This document shows, one piece after another, positions 1 to 9,262 of a stretch of 64,000 nt of DNA. The DNA is from Bicyclus anynana. Lineage: Eukaryota > Arthropoda > Insecta > Lepidoptera > Nymphalidae. A program made the translations under genes and the position numbers. Where the stretch lies: positions 1,753,501-1,817,500 of the forward strand of contig NC_069088.1 of assembly GCF_947172395.1 (NCBI RefSeq), read 5' to 3'. Numbering within the stretch: position 1 is the stretch's first letter; each line of letters begins with the position of its first letter. The notes under the pieces are model-generated. The model saw only the letters and a list, made by a program, of their open reading frames with translations. It was not told where the DNA came from and ran no database searches.

Positions 1-1389
1 CCAGAGATATTAAAAAAGTCAATCATCAAACCGATATACAAGAAGGGTAATATTAAAGACATAGGGAATTATAGACCTATTACACTAATTCCTATATTCT
101 CCAAAATTTTTGAAAAATGTATGCTAAAGCGCCTATTAAATTATTGTAATAAATTTAATATTATACGAAAAGAGCAATATGGGTTTCAGAAAGATAAATC
201 CACGACGCTGGCCATATTTTCCCTGTTCGACGAAGTTCTAAAAAGCGTAGACTCGAAAAATAATACTACTGGCTTATTTTTTGACCTATCGAAGGCATTT
301 GATTTTGTGAGCCATGAAATTTTGTTAGCAAAATTAGAAAAAGTAGGGATAAGAGGACATGTTCTACAATGGATAAAATCTTACCTTATCAATCGCAGTC
401 AGTCAGTTATAATAAAGAAAATCATAGACATGGAACTTAAAGAATTTAAATCCGAGTACAGGAATAATAGATATTGCGTTCCGCAAGGGAGCATATTAGG
501 ACCCTTTTTGTTCCTTATCTATATAAATGACATTATTGACGCAACTAACTATAAAACTGTTTTATACGCAGATGACATCGCAATTATTGTATCGACAAAC
601 AAAAGTACTACTATTAAAGGACACGAAAATGAAATTAATCTTACAATTCAATCTATTATTAACTGGCTTGACATTAACAATCTCCAAATAAATTTAGCGA
701 AGTCAAAATGCATTCATTTTAATATTAATAACCTAAAAGATCCTTTAAATATACAATATAACGGCATAACAGTAGAATCCATAAATAGCATAAAGTTTCT
801 TGGTGTATATATAGATAATCAACTTAATTGGAAAGAACACACTACTAAGGTTTCAGGAAAGATAAATAGCTTCTGTTTCGTTCTTAGAAGACTCAGAAAC
901 ATCCTAGATCAAAAAACCTGTTTAGAGGTCTATCATGCATATGTTGCTTCCACCCTACGATATGGGTTGCCATTTTGGGGAAATGGTACCGATATCAACA
1001 GGGCATTTGTTGCCCAAAAGAAATGTGTACGAGCAATGTGTGGTGCGGCGCCTCTAGACACTTGCAAACCATTGTTTAGAAAACTGAATGTGTTAACTTT
1101 GCCAAGTATGTATATTTTCACTATCTGCGTTTTTATAAAAAAGTATGAGTACCTCTTTTGTAAAAAATCTGATTTGCACTATAGTGATACAAGAAACCCT
1201 CATAACTTGATGCTGAATTATTCTCCTAGAACTAAATTATACTTAAAGAATTGTCCTGGGATGTGCATCAAAATATTTAACCGCATTCCGAAAGATATTA
1301 AAGCGTTACCTATGGCACAATTTAAAAGAAAATTATACGACTGGTTGATAAGTAAAACCTACTATAATGTCAAAGAACTATTAAAATAA
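1..1389 (+). CDS. Non-LTR retrotransposon reverse transcriptase, 5' end outside the window
   Basis: The frame is open from base 1 to the TAA at 1387-1389, about 462 codons, so the first in-frame ATG at 121 is probably not the real start. In order it shows an IIKPIYKKG..NYRPITLIP segment (about 25-100), YGFQKDKST (about 178-205), FFDLSKAFD with the first catalytic aspartate (about 278-303), CVPQGSILGPFLFLIYIND (about 475-530), and the YADD catalytic box at 565-576. FLGVYIDNQLNW (about 797-832) and a C-terminal connection region follow. It would copy element RNA into DNA at a nicked target. The upstream endonuclease and ORF1 lie outside the window. Lack of any stop suggests a young copy. The clade (CR1/Jockey-like group) is inferred, not established. 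Confidence 0.93.
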   Translation, partial: PEILKKSIIKPIYKKGNIKDIGNYRPITLIPIFSKIFEKCMLKRLLNYCNKFNIIRKEQYGFQKDKSTTLAIFSLFDEVLKSVDSKNNTTGLFFDLSKAFDFVSHEILLAKLEKVGIRGHVLQWIKSYLINRSQSVIIKKIIDMELKEFKSEYRNNRYCVPQGSILGPFLFLIYINDIIDATNYKTVLYADDIAIIVSTNKSTTIKGHENEINLTIQSIINWLDINNLQINLAKSKCIHFNINNLKDPLNIQYNGITVESINSIKFLGVYIDNQLNWKEHTTKVSGKINSFCFVLRRLRNILDQKTCLEVYHAYVASTLRYGLPFWGNGTDINRAFVAQKKCVRAMCGAAPLDTCKPLFRKLNVLTLPSMYIFTICVFIKKYEYLFCKKSDLHYSDTRNPHNLMLNYSPRTKLYLKNCPGMCIKIFNRIPKDIKALPMAQFKRKLYDWLISKTYYNVKELLK

Positions 1390-1690
1390 TAATTGTAAAA
1401 ATGTTAATTGTAAAAATAATGAATTTTGTATTGTGTATTGCAAGTGTAACTTTATTTTATTTTCATTTTTAATTTAATTTGGTAATTATGACTATTGATA
1501 TTATTTTTTCTTTTTTATTTGTAATTTCATTTAATTTAATTTAGTAACTGTGACTGTATTTATCTTTTTCTTAATCTCATTTCATTTAATTTGGTAATTG
1601 TGACTATTTGTATTTTTTATATTTGCACACTATTAATTTAGTGGAATGTTGTATTCTTGCAAATAAACAATTATTATTATTATTATTATA
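1..1690 (+). mobile_element. LINE 3' half with (TTA)n tail
   Basis: This is the reverse transcriptase frame plus an AT-rich 3' untranslated region of about 280 bp. That region contains three imperfect copies of a TTTAATTTGGTAAT..TGACT unit near 1470, 1530 and 1588. It ends in AATAAACAA followed by repeated TTA at about 1670-1690. A short simple-repeat tail rather than a long poly(A) is typical of several non-LTR clades. The 5' end is cut by the window, so no target-site duplication can be tested. Confidence 0.85.
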
Positions 1691-2323
1691 AATGAAAAAT
1701 CGATTGTTAAGGAGTAAACTCCAATAAGTTATGAAATGACATGCGTTACGTTTTTTGTGCGCAACCTATTCTACGCACCTTTCACCGTGCGCTGTGCCGC
1801 CAACAACTTGCACATCGCACCCATGTGCACGCTATAGGCGGGTGCGCACGCCGCGGCCTTCTGCACCTCGGTTGCGCACCTTTCACTTATAAGGCGCGAG
1901 TATTGAGACGTGCTTCGAGCTAACTTTTTGTTTTTTTTAACATACACACTTTTTTTTGTTGGTAAACAGTGCACATCGAGTAGGGCTTTAGTAATACTTA
2001 TGTTAAAGAAGACTAAATGTATAGAATTGTAAAATAACTAATAGACTTTATAATATACTTCACATTATATATTTTACTCTTACAATGATATAATCATTAA
2101 ACAAACAAGCCCAATAACATATAGTATATAGGTATAGTCGCCTATACAGCATACCCTATGTACGTCTCAATACACTCACAGCTAAATTAGAAAGTTGCGC
2201 ACTAAAGGTGCGCACCAAAAACGTGACACCTTTTCGTTAGTTCAGTTGGTTTTACCCCTCGGATTTTTCTCATACCGGGCGCCTTATATATAAAAAATCG
2301 ATTCTTAAGGAGTAAACTCCAAA
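1691..2323. repeat. Unclassified segment bounded by direct repeats
   Basis: A block reading AATCGATT(G/C)TTAAGGAG followed by TAAACTCCAA occurs at about 1697 and again at about 2296, each followed shortly by AATGAC. Between the two copies are several CGCACC motifs and an inverted pair, GTATTGAGACGT near 1900 against ACGTCTCAATAC near 2163. The segment is locally GC-rich (1780-1880). I do not recognise a family. It could be an LTR-like or foldback remnant. Confidence 0.4.
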
Positions 2324-2325
2324 AT

Positions 2326-2377
2326 GACCTCCGTCTTGTGAATTCACTGCGCATATCACTGCGCCACGGAGGCCGTC
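2326..2377 (-). repeat. SINE-A head fragment
   Basis: The reverse complement gives the tRNA-related head GACGGCCTCCGTGGCGCAGT followed by the CGGAGGTC region, as in the complete copy at 44070. Only the first 50 bp or so are present, and they abut the GGAGTAAACTCC repeat. Confidence 0.7.
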
Positions 2378-3238
2378 TAGATATCCAACACCGGATTTTT
2401 TTTCGATCTGAACCGATAGTTCCTAACCTAGTGCGTTTAACCAAACAAACTTTAAAGTTTTTTAATAATGCTGAGTATAGACTACTTAGTGTAAAGAACA
2501 AACATTTTAGATTACGTTTTCTTTTATATCGTAAGTCCTAACAAACCTAAAACTGTCAAACCTAAACATGTCAGTAGAAAACATACCTAAGATTATTTAA
2601 GTCGAAATAAAAATTGTTTAAATCCACCTGAATCCTTCGTAAAAGAAACTACACTAACTCAAATTAACTACACTAACCATTGTAATCTATTGTATACTTA
2701 GTATAATATCGTATAGTGAAAGTGCCGTGTAGTAAAAAACCTTTCTTCAAAACTCTTTCAAGTTTGTTTTATTCGGGACGGGTTTTTTACTCACATCGTA
2801 TAAAAGATCGTTTCATTACTTTCTAACTGCTTTTACAACATAACATTTAAAAGGCTGTGAAAGCTTACGCGCCTATGAAGTTTATCTCAAAGGATCCTTT
2901 TCTCGTTTACTTCGGAGGCCTTTTAATCCAATCTTCGGGAAGTTCGGAACTTATACAAAGAGGCAGGTTGTATGGGGTTGAATAAATTAATATCGAGCGG
3001 GAATTTCGCGTAACATTGCACTTCAGTCAGGATCATTTTTAATCTAAATTCCATCGCAGCCCTTCCTTTGTGCGAAAGAAAATTGCTCCACATCCGAGCC
3101 CTTAGCGCGAGGTTTGTCGCTCGGGCGGCTGTTATCGACTATCGAAACACTATCACACATAAGTCAAAGTTAAAGTGTTTTTAGTTTAGTATATGCCTCG
3201 GAGTGTACAGTATATATCTATAGTATTTCTCCTAATAA
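2378..3238. other. No recognisable feature
   Basis: AT-rich sequence with a more GC-rich patch at about 2930-3130. No open frame, repeat copy or RNA gene could be supported. Confidence 0.5.
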
Positions 3239-3430
3239 TCTATACTTAGCATTATACAGCTGAAGAGTACCTATAGTATAGAGTATAGAGTTGTTTGTTT
3301 GTTTGAACGCACTAATCTCAGGAACTACTGATCCGATTTGAAAAATTATTTTAGTGTTACATAGCCCATTTATCAAAGAAGGCTAATAGGCTATATATTA
3401 TTCCCGTATTTCTACTGGAACGGGATGTGT
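3239..3430 (+). mobile_element. Non-autonomous Helitron, 3' end missing
   Basis: It starts with A/TCTATACTT, followed by the family stretch with GAACGCACTAATCTCAGGAA, then CCGATTTGAAAAATT and TAGGCTATATATTATTCCCG. The same series is complete at 51151-51353. The terminal hairpin-CTAG end is missing and sequence diverges after about 3425. Confidence 0.75.
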
Positions 3431-3453
3431 AAGAGATGATTCAGTCTAACATT

Positions 3454-3592
3454 GGAATTCATAGACGTTGTTGAGACACCTCCAGGGGATCATTCACCCG
3501 CTGTGTCAAATTCTCAAACAAATAGAGGTTAAATTCGACACTCAGCGGCTGAATGATTCCCTGGGGGTACCCCTACAACATCTATGAATTCC
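3454..3592. repeat. Foldback: imperfect ~60-bp inverted repeat
   Basis: The left arm 3454-3512 (begins GGAATTCATAGACGTTGT) pairs with the right arm 3532-3592 (ends ACATCTATGAATTCC). A 19-nt spacer separates the arms, with scattered mismatches and one small indel. It contains no coding potential. Probably a MITE-like or template-switch foldback. Confidence 0.7.
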
Positions 3593-3635
3593 ACTGTAAG
3601 AAGCGACTTACGGCAGCTTTGGGAGAAATACAAGT

Positions 3636-3778
3636 TCTTTTATTTATTTTATTTATTTATTTATACTTTATTGCACAAAACAAAAACAATAACAAAGAAA
3701 ACATAGAAAACAAGTATGTGCAAAGGCGGTCTTATTGCTTATAGCAATATCTACCAGACAACCTTTGGATAAAGGAAT
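3636..3778 (-). mobile_element. LINE 3'-end fragment with (TAAA)n tail
   Basis: On the reverse strand an AATAAAG-like signal in TTGTGCAATAAAGTATAAAT leads into repeated TAAA (about 3636-3664 on +). The layout matches the 3' end of a 5'-truncated non-LTR element. No coding part remains. Confidence 0.5.
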
Positions 3779-3805
3779 TAATGCTTCTTTCTGCCTATAC
3801 TCTAC

Positions 3806-3880
3806 TTTTAACCGACTTAAAAAAAAGAAGGAGGTTTTCAATTCGAGTCTATATTTTTTAAATGTTGTGGATTTAGACTA
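3806..3880 (+). repeat. Family E end fragment
   Basis: It carries AACCGACTTAAAAAAAAGAA then GGAGGTTTTCAATTCG. This is the same terminal block seen in reverse at about 42755-42795 and at 10508-10560. Confidence 0.6.
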
Positions 3881-3948
3881 TGATTATAACAAAATGACAC
3901 ACTTTTGCTAACAAAAATACGTAAGTACGTACGTAAGTACTAATAACT

Positions 3949-4087
3949 GTTGAGTTTCTTGCCGGTATCTTCTCAGCAGAACCTGCCTTCCGAACCGGTT
4001 GTAGAATCTTTACAAATAGTCAACTGACGTGTCAAAAGTGCTTGTAAACTGAGCCTACTTGAAATAAATGATTTTTGATTTGATTTG
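3949..4087 (+). mobile_element. LINE-like 3'-end fragment
   Basis: TTTCTTGCCGGTATCTTCTC..CTTCCGAACCGG..CTTGAAATAAATGA is followed by a TTTTGATTTGATTTGA tail. The AATAAA-type signal plus simple tail suggests the 3' end of a retroelement. A diverged relative may lie at 29700-29790. Confidence 0.5.
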
Positions 4088-4493
4088 AACTTTTGATTTT
4101 GTACTTGGGTTACTGATCACGGCGCTACACATTATTGAGAGGGAGGGATGAGTCCGTTCCGCGCGATTGGCCAACGGTTCGATTGTAGTTTGTTTGCACT
4201 CCTCAAACTATTTGGGTAAACACAATAAAATAGTAATTAAACAAAATATTTTCAATTGAAATTATTGGGTCAAAGTTTGTTCCTTTCCATAAATTCATCA
4301 TAAATATCATAACCCTGTATCCGTCGACTGCTGGATATAGATCTTTCTGAGAGAGCGTCACCATATACGATTTATTCTACGTCTTTTTCATCCATGTACT
4401 TACGACTAATAAGGTCAGTTTCATGTACATTGGACAGAGCTTTCTAGGATTTCGGCGACTACGGCGACTTTTGCCATTCTCTGAGAGGTGTTA
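4088..4493. other. No recognisable feature
   Basis: No supported gene or repeat copy was seen here. Confidence 0.5.
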
Positions 4494-4560
4494 CTGTAAG
4501 TAGGTGCCACATTACCACTTACCATCAGGTAGGCCACCCACTTGGTTTGTCAGTTATGAC
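4494..4560 (+). repeat. SINE-A 3'-end fragment
   Basis: CACTTACCATCAGGTAGG matches the conserved 3' block CACTTACCATCAGGTGAG of SINE-A. Little else is alignable. Confidence 0.45.
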
Positions 4561-4636
4561 ATTCAAAATACATAAGGAGGGAGATCTGGACCTGTCACGG
4601 GACCGTTAAACTAGGCCTTTATTTGGTCAAAATATA

Positions 4637-4755
4637 GATAACTAGCAGGCCCCGCCGTTTCACCAGCGTAGTTTCGACTCCCGTAGGAATATGTGGATAA
4701 AATATTGCTTATGTTGCAGTGGTCAAAGAATTTTTGAAATCCGCTGGGCTTTCGT
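4637..4755 (-). mobile_element. Helitron 3'-end fragment
   Basis: The plus strand reads CTAGCAGGCCCCGCCGTTTC then CTCCCGTAGGAATATGTGG and AAAGAATTTTTGAAATCCG. This is the reversed 3' part of the family complete at 51151-51353. Confidence 0.7.
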
Positions 4756-4849
4756 TGTTTTTACAAATCTTACTACTTTAGAATACCTATTATTCTTTGG
4801 AATATAATTTTTTTTAATGATAAAATTAATATTGTACTCGTAGGCAGTT

Positions 4850-5257
4850 ATTTCATAATGTTGTTTAATATATCTAGCTATTATGGAATTGTTATTGTTT
4901 ATTTTTGGTTAATACTTTTGTTTTTTAGTTTAGTCCTATTTTTATTTAACATTTATTAATTTTAGTTTGTTTATTGTTAGTTTTTATAATAGTATTATGG
5001 CGCTGCGTGGCTATGTATATCCGTGGTGTCACCTGGATGAGGGCATCATCTGAAAATCAGTGCTGTATTCTCCAGCAGTTGCTTGGATCCTGCAGCAAAA
5101 TGCTGAGCTGGCATCTCTTACAAGGCTGTGCCAAACTTGATAGTGTGGTGATGCTTCTGCTACATGAGTTTTGGTCTTGCCTTGCTTAGGTGGTTGAGGC
5201 ATCGGACGTTGCATCGGTATTGTGGTGTGTGTCACAATTTCCTTTCTTTCTTTCTAC
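4850..5257 (+). mobile_element. Probable LINE 3' end with (TTTC)n tail
   Basis: A moderately GC-rich stretch (about 4995-5230) ends in GTGTGTGTCACAATTTCC followed by repeated TTTC. No reverse transcriptase residues are visible. The call rests on the tail structure and is tentative. The left boundary is a guess. Confidence 0.35.
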
Positions 5258-5276
5258 CTATTATACTTTAGATATA

Positions 5277-5307
5277 AAATTCATGCATTTATATTATGCA
5301 TGAATTT
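5277..5307. repeat. 12-bp perfect hairpin
   Basis: AAATTCATGCAT (5277-5288) is the exact reverse complement of 5296-5307, with a 7-nt loop TTATATT. Confidence 0.9.
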
Positions 5308-5603
5308 GTTGTTAATTCCAACTAAACCTGGTGCCACAAACATATTTTAACAATTTACTATCATTTGCAGTCTGCTATCCCAAAATATGGAAATAGCAAG
5401 TGAGTTGAGATACAACAGCGAGTTAATCCGCCGCATGTTGGTATTGGGTAATGTGGCTGTATCCAACGCAAGCCGTAAATACACTTTACCCCAACGATTT
5501 TGTACTATTAGATATGTTATGTGACTACAAAATCACCGCAAAAAGTGATCCGAATTTAGCTACACCACTCAGCGCACATATGCACAATTATGTTTACATT
5601 AAA

Positions 5604-5757
5604 TCATCATTATCATTATCAGCCGATGGACGTCCATTGCTGGACGTAGGCCTCTTGCATGGACCTCCAAGCACAACGGTCTCGAGCCGCCAGCATCCAA
5701 CGGCTCCCTGCAAACCGCTTGATATCCTCGGTCCACCTAGTGGGGGGTCGACCAACA
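5604..5757 (-). pseudogene. RTE-type LINE 3' fragment, part 1 (split copy)
   Basis: The plus strand begins with an ATC-rich tail, then TATCAGCCGATGGACGTCC, TGGACGTAGGCCTCTTGCAT, CGCTTGATATCCTCGGTCC and GGGGGTCGACCAACAC. In other copies (for example 60402-60550) the reverse strand encodes the C-terminal end VGRPP..W.DD.KRVAGI..W followed by RDVWKSL. Here the match stops at 5757 and resumes at 6617. Confidence 0.85.
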
Positions 5758-6616
5758 CATATATACAATATCTAGGGTTACATATTGATCGCCACTTTAA
5801 TTGGAAGACCCACATAGGAGTTGTGTGCAATAAACTCCGATCTGTGTTGGGGATGTTTTATCATCTTAAAAGAGTATTGAGTAAGCGCACTATGCTTGTG
5901 GTTTATTATGCACTAGCAGACTCAGTGATGAGTTATGGGCTTAGTGTATACGGTAGAACTTTCACTACTTATATAAAAGAAATTAAAAAAATACAAATTA
6001 GATTATTAAAAAAAGTAAAGAAAAAATGTAGCCAAAAAATAGATGGAAATTATGAATATTTGTTTAAAGAATTTAAGATTTTACCGATAGACGTTAAAAT
6101 TGAATATCTAGTTTCTAAAGAAAATTACTACACATATAAGTATAAAAAACCTATACAGTTCTTAAAATCTCTAAGAAATAACAGAAAAAAAAATATATCA
6201 TGCCAAAAGCCAATAATTACTATGGTGAAAGAACTACCGGCTACATGGTATCTAAAATATATAATAAAATTGAGTGGCTCAAAAAAGAAAGGGAGATCAG
6301 TGAAGGAGTCCTCAAGAAGAAATTAAAGAAAGTTTTCCTTGGGGACCCCATCACTGACGGATTTACTTAATAGAAATTGTTTTGCACCTTTTGTATTTTT
6401 TTTTGTATTATTTCATTTTATAATATTAAATTCCTAGGTTACCTTAGTTTTAATTATCTTATTAAAATTAGATTTAGCAATTACTTTTAAAAAATAACTA
6501 GAATAATGAGCGTCAACTCGCCAACAAACTGCCTGTACAGTTTGGCGAGAGTATCGATATGTAAAATAATTGTTATATCTTATCAATAAAATAAATTAAA
6601 AAAAAAAAAAAAAAAA
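5758..6616 (+). pseudogene. 5'-truncated LINE (reverse transcriptase C-terminus) inserted in an RTE copy
   Basis: The frame TYIQYLGLHIDRHFNW.. runs to a TAA at 6324-6326, about 190 codons. It corresponds to the region after the YADD box (compare FLGVYIDNQLNW in the element at the window start) plus a lysine-rich C-terminus. A 3' untranslated region of about 270 bp ends in AATAAAATAAATT and a poly(A) run to 6616. The reading frame continues upstream only by chance into antisense RTE sequence, so a 291-residue protein starting at 5451 would be chimeric. Loss of the fingers, palm and endonuclease makes it inactive. Insertion by truncated target-primed reverse transcription is inferred. Confidence 0.85.
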
Positions 6617-6842
6617 CTGCGCTTTCCGGTGCGGGGTCGCCATTCCAGCACCTTGGGACCCCAACGTCCATCGGTTTTTCGAACTTCCCATATGTGTGAC
6701 CATATGTGGCCTGCCCATTGCCATTTCAGCTTCTCCTTTCTCTGAGTTATATCAGTGTCTTCGGTTTGGTTTCCAAGCATAGCTCGCTCCATCGCCCACT
6801 GAGTGACTTTGAGCCTTCTAATAAGGCCCATAGTTAGCGAGC
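6617..6842 (-). pseudogene. RTE-type LINE 3' fragment, part 2 (split copy)
   Basis: CTGCGCTTTCCGGTGCGGGG to AGGCCCATAGTTAGCGA continues the consensus exactly where part 1 ended. The reverse strand reads LKWQWAGHIW..RKTDGRWGPKVLEWRPRTGKR, the usual late segment of RTE reverse transcriptases, with a frame disturbance around 6690-6700. Confidence 0.88.
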
Positions 6843-7236
6843 TCATGTTTATGTATATTTTTATAGTTTTTGCATTACCTGAAATACACACACAACTAGA
6901 TATTGTAGACAATATTTAGGGATTATTTGTTTACATAACTTTTGTAATTTTGTTGTTTACTATGCGACTAAATGAAATTAAGACAATTAGCTACCTTTGT
7001 TTGCCTCAGTTTCGAATCGCTAGTGACATATCTAATAGCATATTATCTTTGCTTAAGCCTCTAATTCCTACGTTTTCGCGGTACGGCGTTATTAGTTGCA
7101 TATTGCTCTCCACTGCAGTTCACTGCATCTCGTCGTATATCGTGCGGTAATCTAAATATTGGGATTTACCAATATCAACTTGTCGATGTGATTTTGATTA
7201 ATGTTGTTAGTTCGTATTTGATATTAACTTTTGTTT
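6843..7236. other. No recognisable feature
   Basis: AT-rich. A 66-codon frame at 6950-7150 has no recognisable domain and is probably chance. Confidence 0.4.
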
Positions 7237-7490
7237 TAATTGTCTCGTTGGCGTAGTGGTTATATGAGGCTTCAGATCACGAAGTTCTGGGTTCGAGTCC
7301 TGGATAAAGTTAAGCTTTTTTTAAGGCTAACTTAAGCTTATCTCGGAGAGCTCATTAAGTCACTCCCGGTCATTATCATTAATATAAGATAGTGATGGTT
7401 ATTGGTTCAATGATAAAACATAAGCCCACCAAACTACATATGGACAGCGTAGTGGGTCTTCTTTCCATATCCTCTCTCCTATAGAAAAAT
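7237..7490 (+). mobile_element. SINE-C (tRNA-derived)
   Basis: The head contains an A-box-like TTGGCGTAGTGGTTATA (about 7247-7263) and a B-box-like GGGTTCGAGTCC (about 7289-7300), which would form an internal RNA polymerase III promoter. The body includes GTAGTGGGTCTTCTTTCC and ATATCCTCTCTCC, shared with the arms at 22085-22345. The 3' tail is lost and a Helitron begins at 7499. Confidence 0.7.
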
Positions 7491-7498
7491 CTGTATAT

Positions 7499-7619
7499 TA
7501 TAAAGCTAAAGAGTTTGTTTGTTTTTTCGTTTGGTTGAACACGCTAATGTCCTGCGAGAACGGGAGAACGTATTCCTGCGAGAACGGGAACCCAGCGGGT
7601 AAAACCACGCGTCAGCTAG
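7499..7619 (+). mobile_element. Short non-autonomous Helitron
   Basis: It begins A/TCTGTATATTATAAAGC and ends ACGCGTCAGCTAG/T, with the typical TC start, CTAG end and A-T target. The middle is deleted and contains a small repeat of TATTCCTGCGAGAACGGGA and a similar block. Confidence 0.8.
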
Positions 7620-8241
7620 TATTTGTTACATCTGTGACATTGCTGGTCTTAATATAATCAGTAGGTCTTGGGTCCGATTCCAGTTGACCTCACCAAGACA
7701 CTTCAAAACACTATACACACGACACCCTGAAAAATTGTACAAGTTTTGGTCCGTGAAGATATTGCTCATGAAAATCTTTTCCTTTCTCGTGGACTATTAG
7801 ATAGAGATATAACTATTACGTAATTAATTTAAATAAAGAAGATACCATACTTTTAGTAGGTATAATTACTAAAACATAATTATATTTCTATTTGGTAAAA
7901 AATCGCATATAACGCTTCGCAACTTCCTTCACTTTTCAGACCGTATCACACCTCAGAATTCCCTTTCTTAAAGAGGAATTCTGGAGGAATTCTACATTTA
8001 TTTACTGTTACAAAGAGAAGAATAACAAAATATGAGGCGCCATAGAATGAGTACACAATAATTCTCGCGTCAATTGATATGGCAGTAATTCACAGGGCAT
8101 TATGAGTTGACGCCGAGCGTTACTTACCGCACTCGCTTTGATATCGATATAAGCTTCCGAGATGACAATTACGCACAGAGCGTTAATGTGGCTGACACCT
8201 AGAAGTGATAATACGACGACCTATTACGCAAATATGTTTTA
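7620..8241. other. No recognisable feature
   Basis: A degenerate B-box-like GGGTCCGATTCCA lies near 7670, but no full SINE can be drawn. The rest shows no supported feature. Confidence 0.4.
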
Positions 8242-8577
8242 GAGCCGAGATAGCCCAGTGGATATCACGATTCGTCATCAACCCATATTCGGCTCACTGC
8301 TGAGCTCGAGTCTCCTCGCAGAATGAGAGGGGTTAGGCCTATAGTCCACCACGCTGGCCCAATGTGGATTGACAGACTTCACACACGCAGAGAATTAAGA
8401 AAATTCTCTGGTATGCAGGTTTCCTCACGATGTTTTCCTTCACCGTTTGAGACACGTGATATTTAATTTCTTAAAATGCACCCAACTGAAAAGTTTGAAG
8501 TGCATGTCCCGGACCGGATTCGAACCTTCGCCGTTCGAAATCGGAGGCAGAGGTTATATCCACTGGGCTATCACGGC
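8242..8577 (-). mobile_element. SINE-B, with a short inverted extra head
   Basis: The near-complete copy is 8275-8577. Reverse strand order is the tRNA-like head GCCGTGATAGCCCAGTGGAT with a B-box in GGTTCGAATCCGG, then AAATATCACGTGTCTCAAAC, TCGTGAGGAAACCTGCATAC, TTCTCATTCT and GAATATGGGTTGATGA. At 8242-8269 the first 25 bp or so of the same head appear in the opposite orientation, so the copy is flanked by inverted heads. Open frames across this interval come from the SINE. Confidence 0.85.
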
Positions 8578-9123
8578 ATCGGCGCAGTATATCGCTAAAA
8601 CAAATGGCGCTTCCACCGTCCAAAATCCGTGTAGCGTGTTCCCAATAACACTCGCGACACAACCACGAATTTCCCCCGAGCGCCATCCACAACGAGGCAG
8701 CAAGAAGAATAACGCAAGTGAATGCAAAATGAAAATTATCATACAAATTCCTTTTCTTATATGAGCCGCGCGTTACTGTCGACTGCGGGGTATGAGATGC
8801 AAAAATATGAACTCCTTTGCCTTTCAGATGCTAACGTAAATATACACCGCGGATATATTGAGTGCGCGGTTTGCGTAAACAATTTGGAAACTTGTTTTTA
8901 GCATGAACAATTTCAATTCCGCTTGTCTTCAAATAGGTATCCTGTAAAAAAATCCAAGTTGAAACTAAAAATAAAAGTCCAAAATAATATTAGAGAGTAG
9001 AAATTGTGTATCATTTGAATACCTACTAAAATATTTAACTGGATCTGAGCCGGAATAAAAGAAGAACTGCTGAAAATATATTCATACTAGCATTTACCAT
9101 TTCCGAAAGAAACGGTGATACCA
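8578..9123. other. No recognisable feature
   Basis: No supported gene or repeat copy was seen. Confidence 0.5.
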
Positions 9124-9262
9124 TATAGCATATGTTACTCTATGATATTGTAGTTGTCCATTGGTGAAAGAATTTTTCAAATCGGTCCAATAGTTTATTC
9201 GTTACATACAAGAATACCTACAAATCTTTCCTCTGTTCTAATATTATTGTTTGATTAGGCAC
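9124..9262 (-). mobile_element. Helitron internal/5' fragment
   Basis: GGTGAAAGAATTTTTCAAAT and CGGTCCAATAGTTTATTCG, followed by TCTAATATTATTG, match the reversed 5' half of the Helitron family. The CTAG end is missing. Confidence 0.65.

Noticed and set aside
5451..5757. N-terminal part of a 291-codon frame
   Set aside because: It crosses unrelated sequence and antisense RTE sequence before entering the inserted LINE. Only the part from 5758 is real reverse transcriptase.
7237..7310. Functional tRNA gene
   Set aside because: A- and B-box-like motifs are present, but the sequence continues into a SINE-C body and a cloverleaf with paired acceptor stem could not be drawn. The same applies to the heads at 15145, 19203, 39685 and 44070.
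8447..8764. Overlapping frames of 62-105 codons on both strands
   Set aside because: They lie on a SINE-B copy and its flank and are not conserved in other SINE-B copies.
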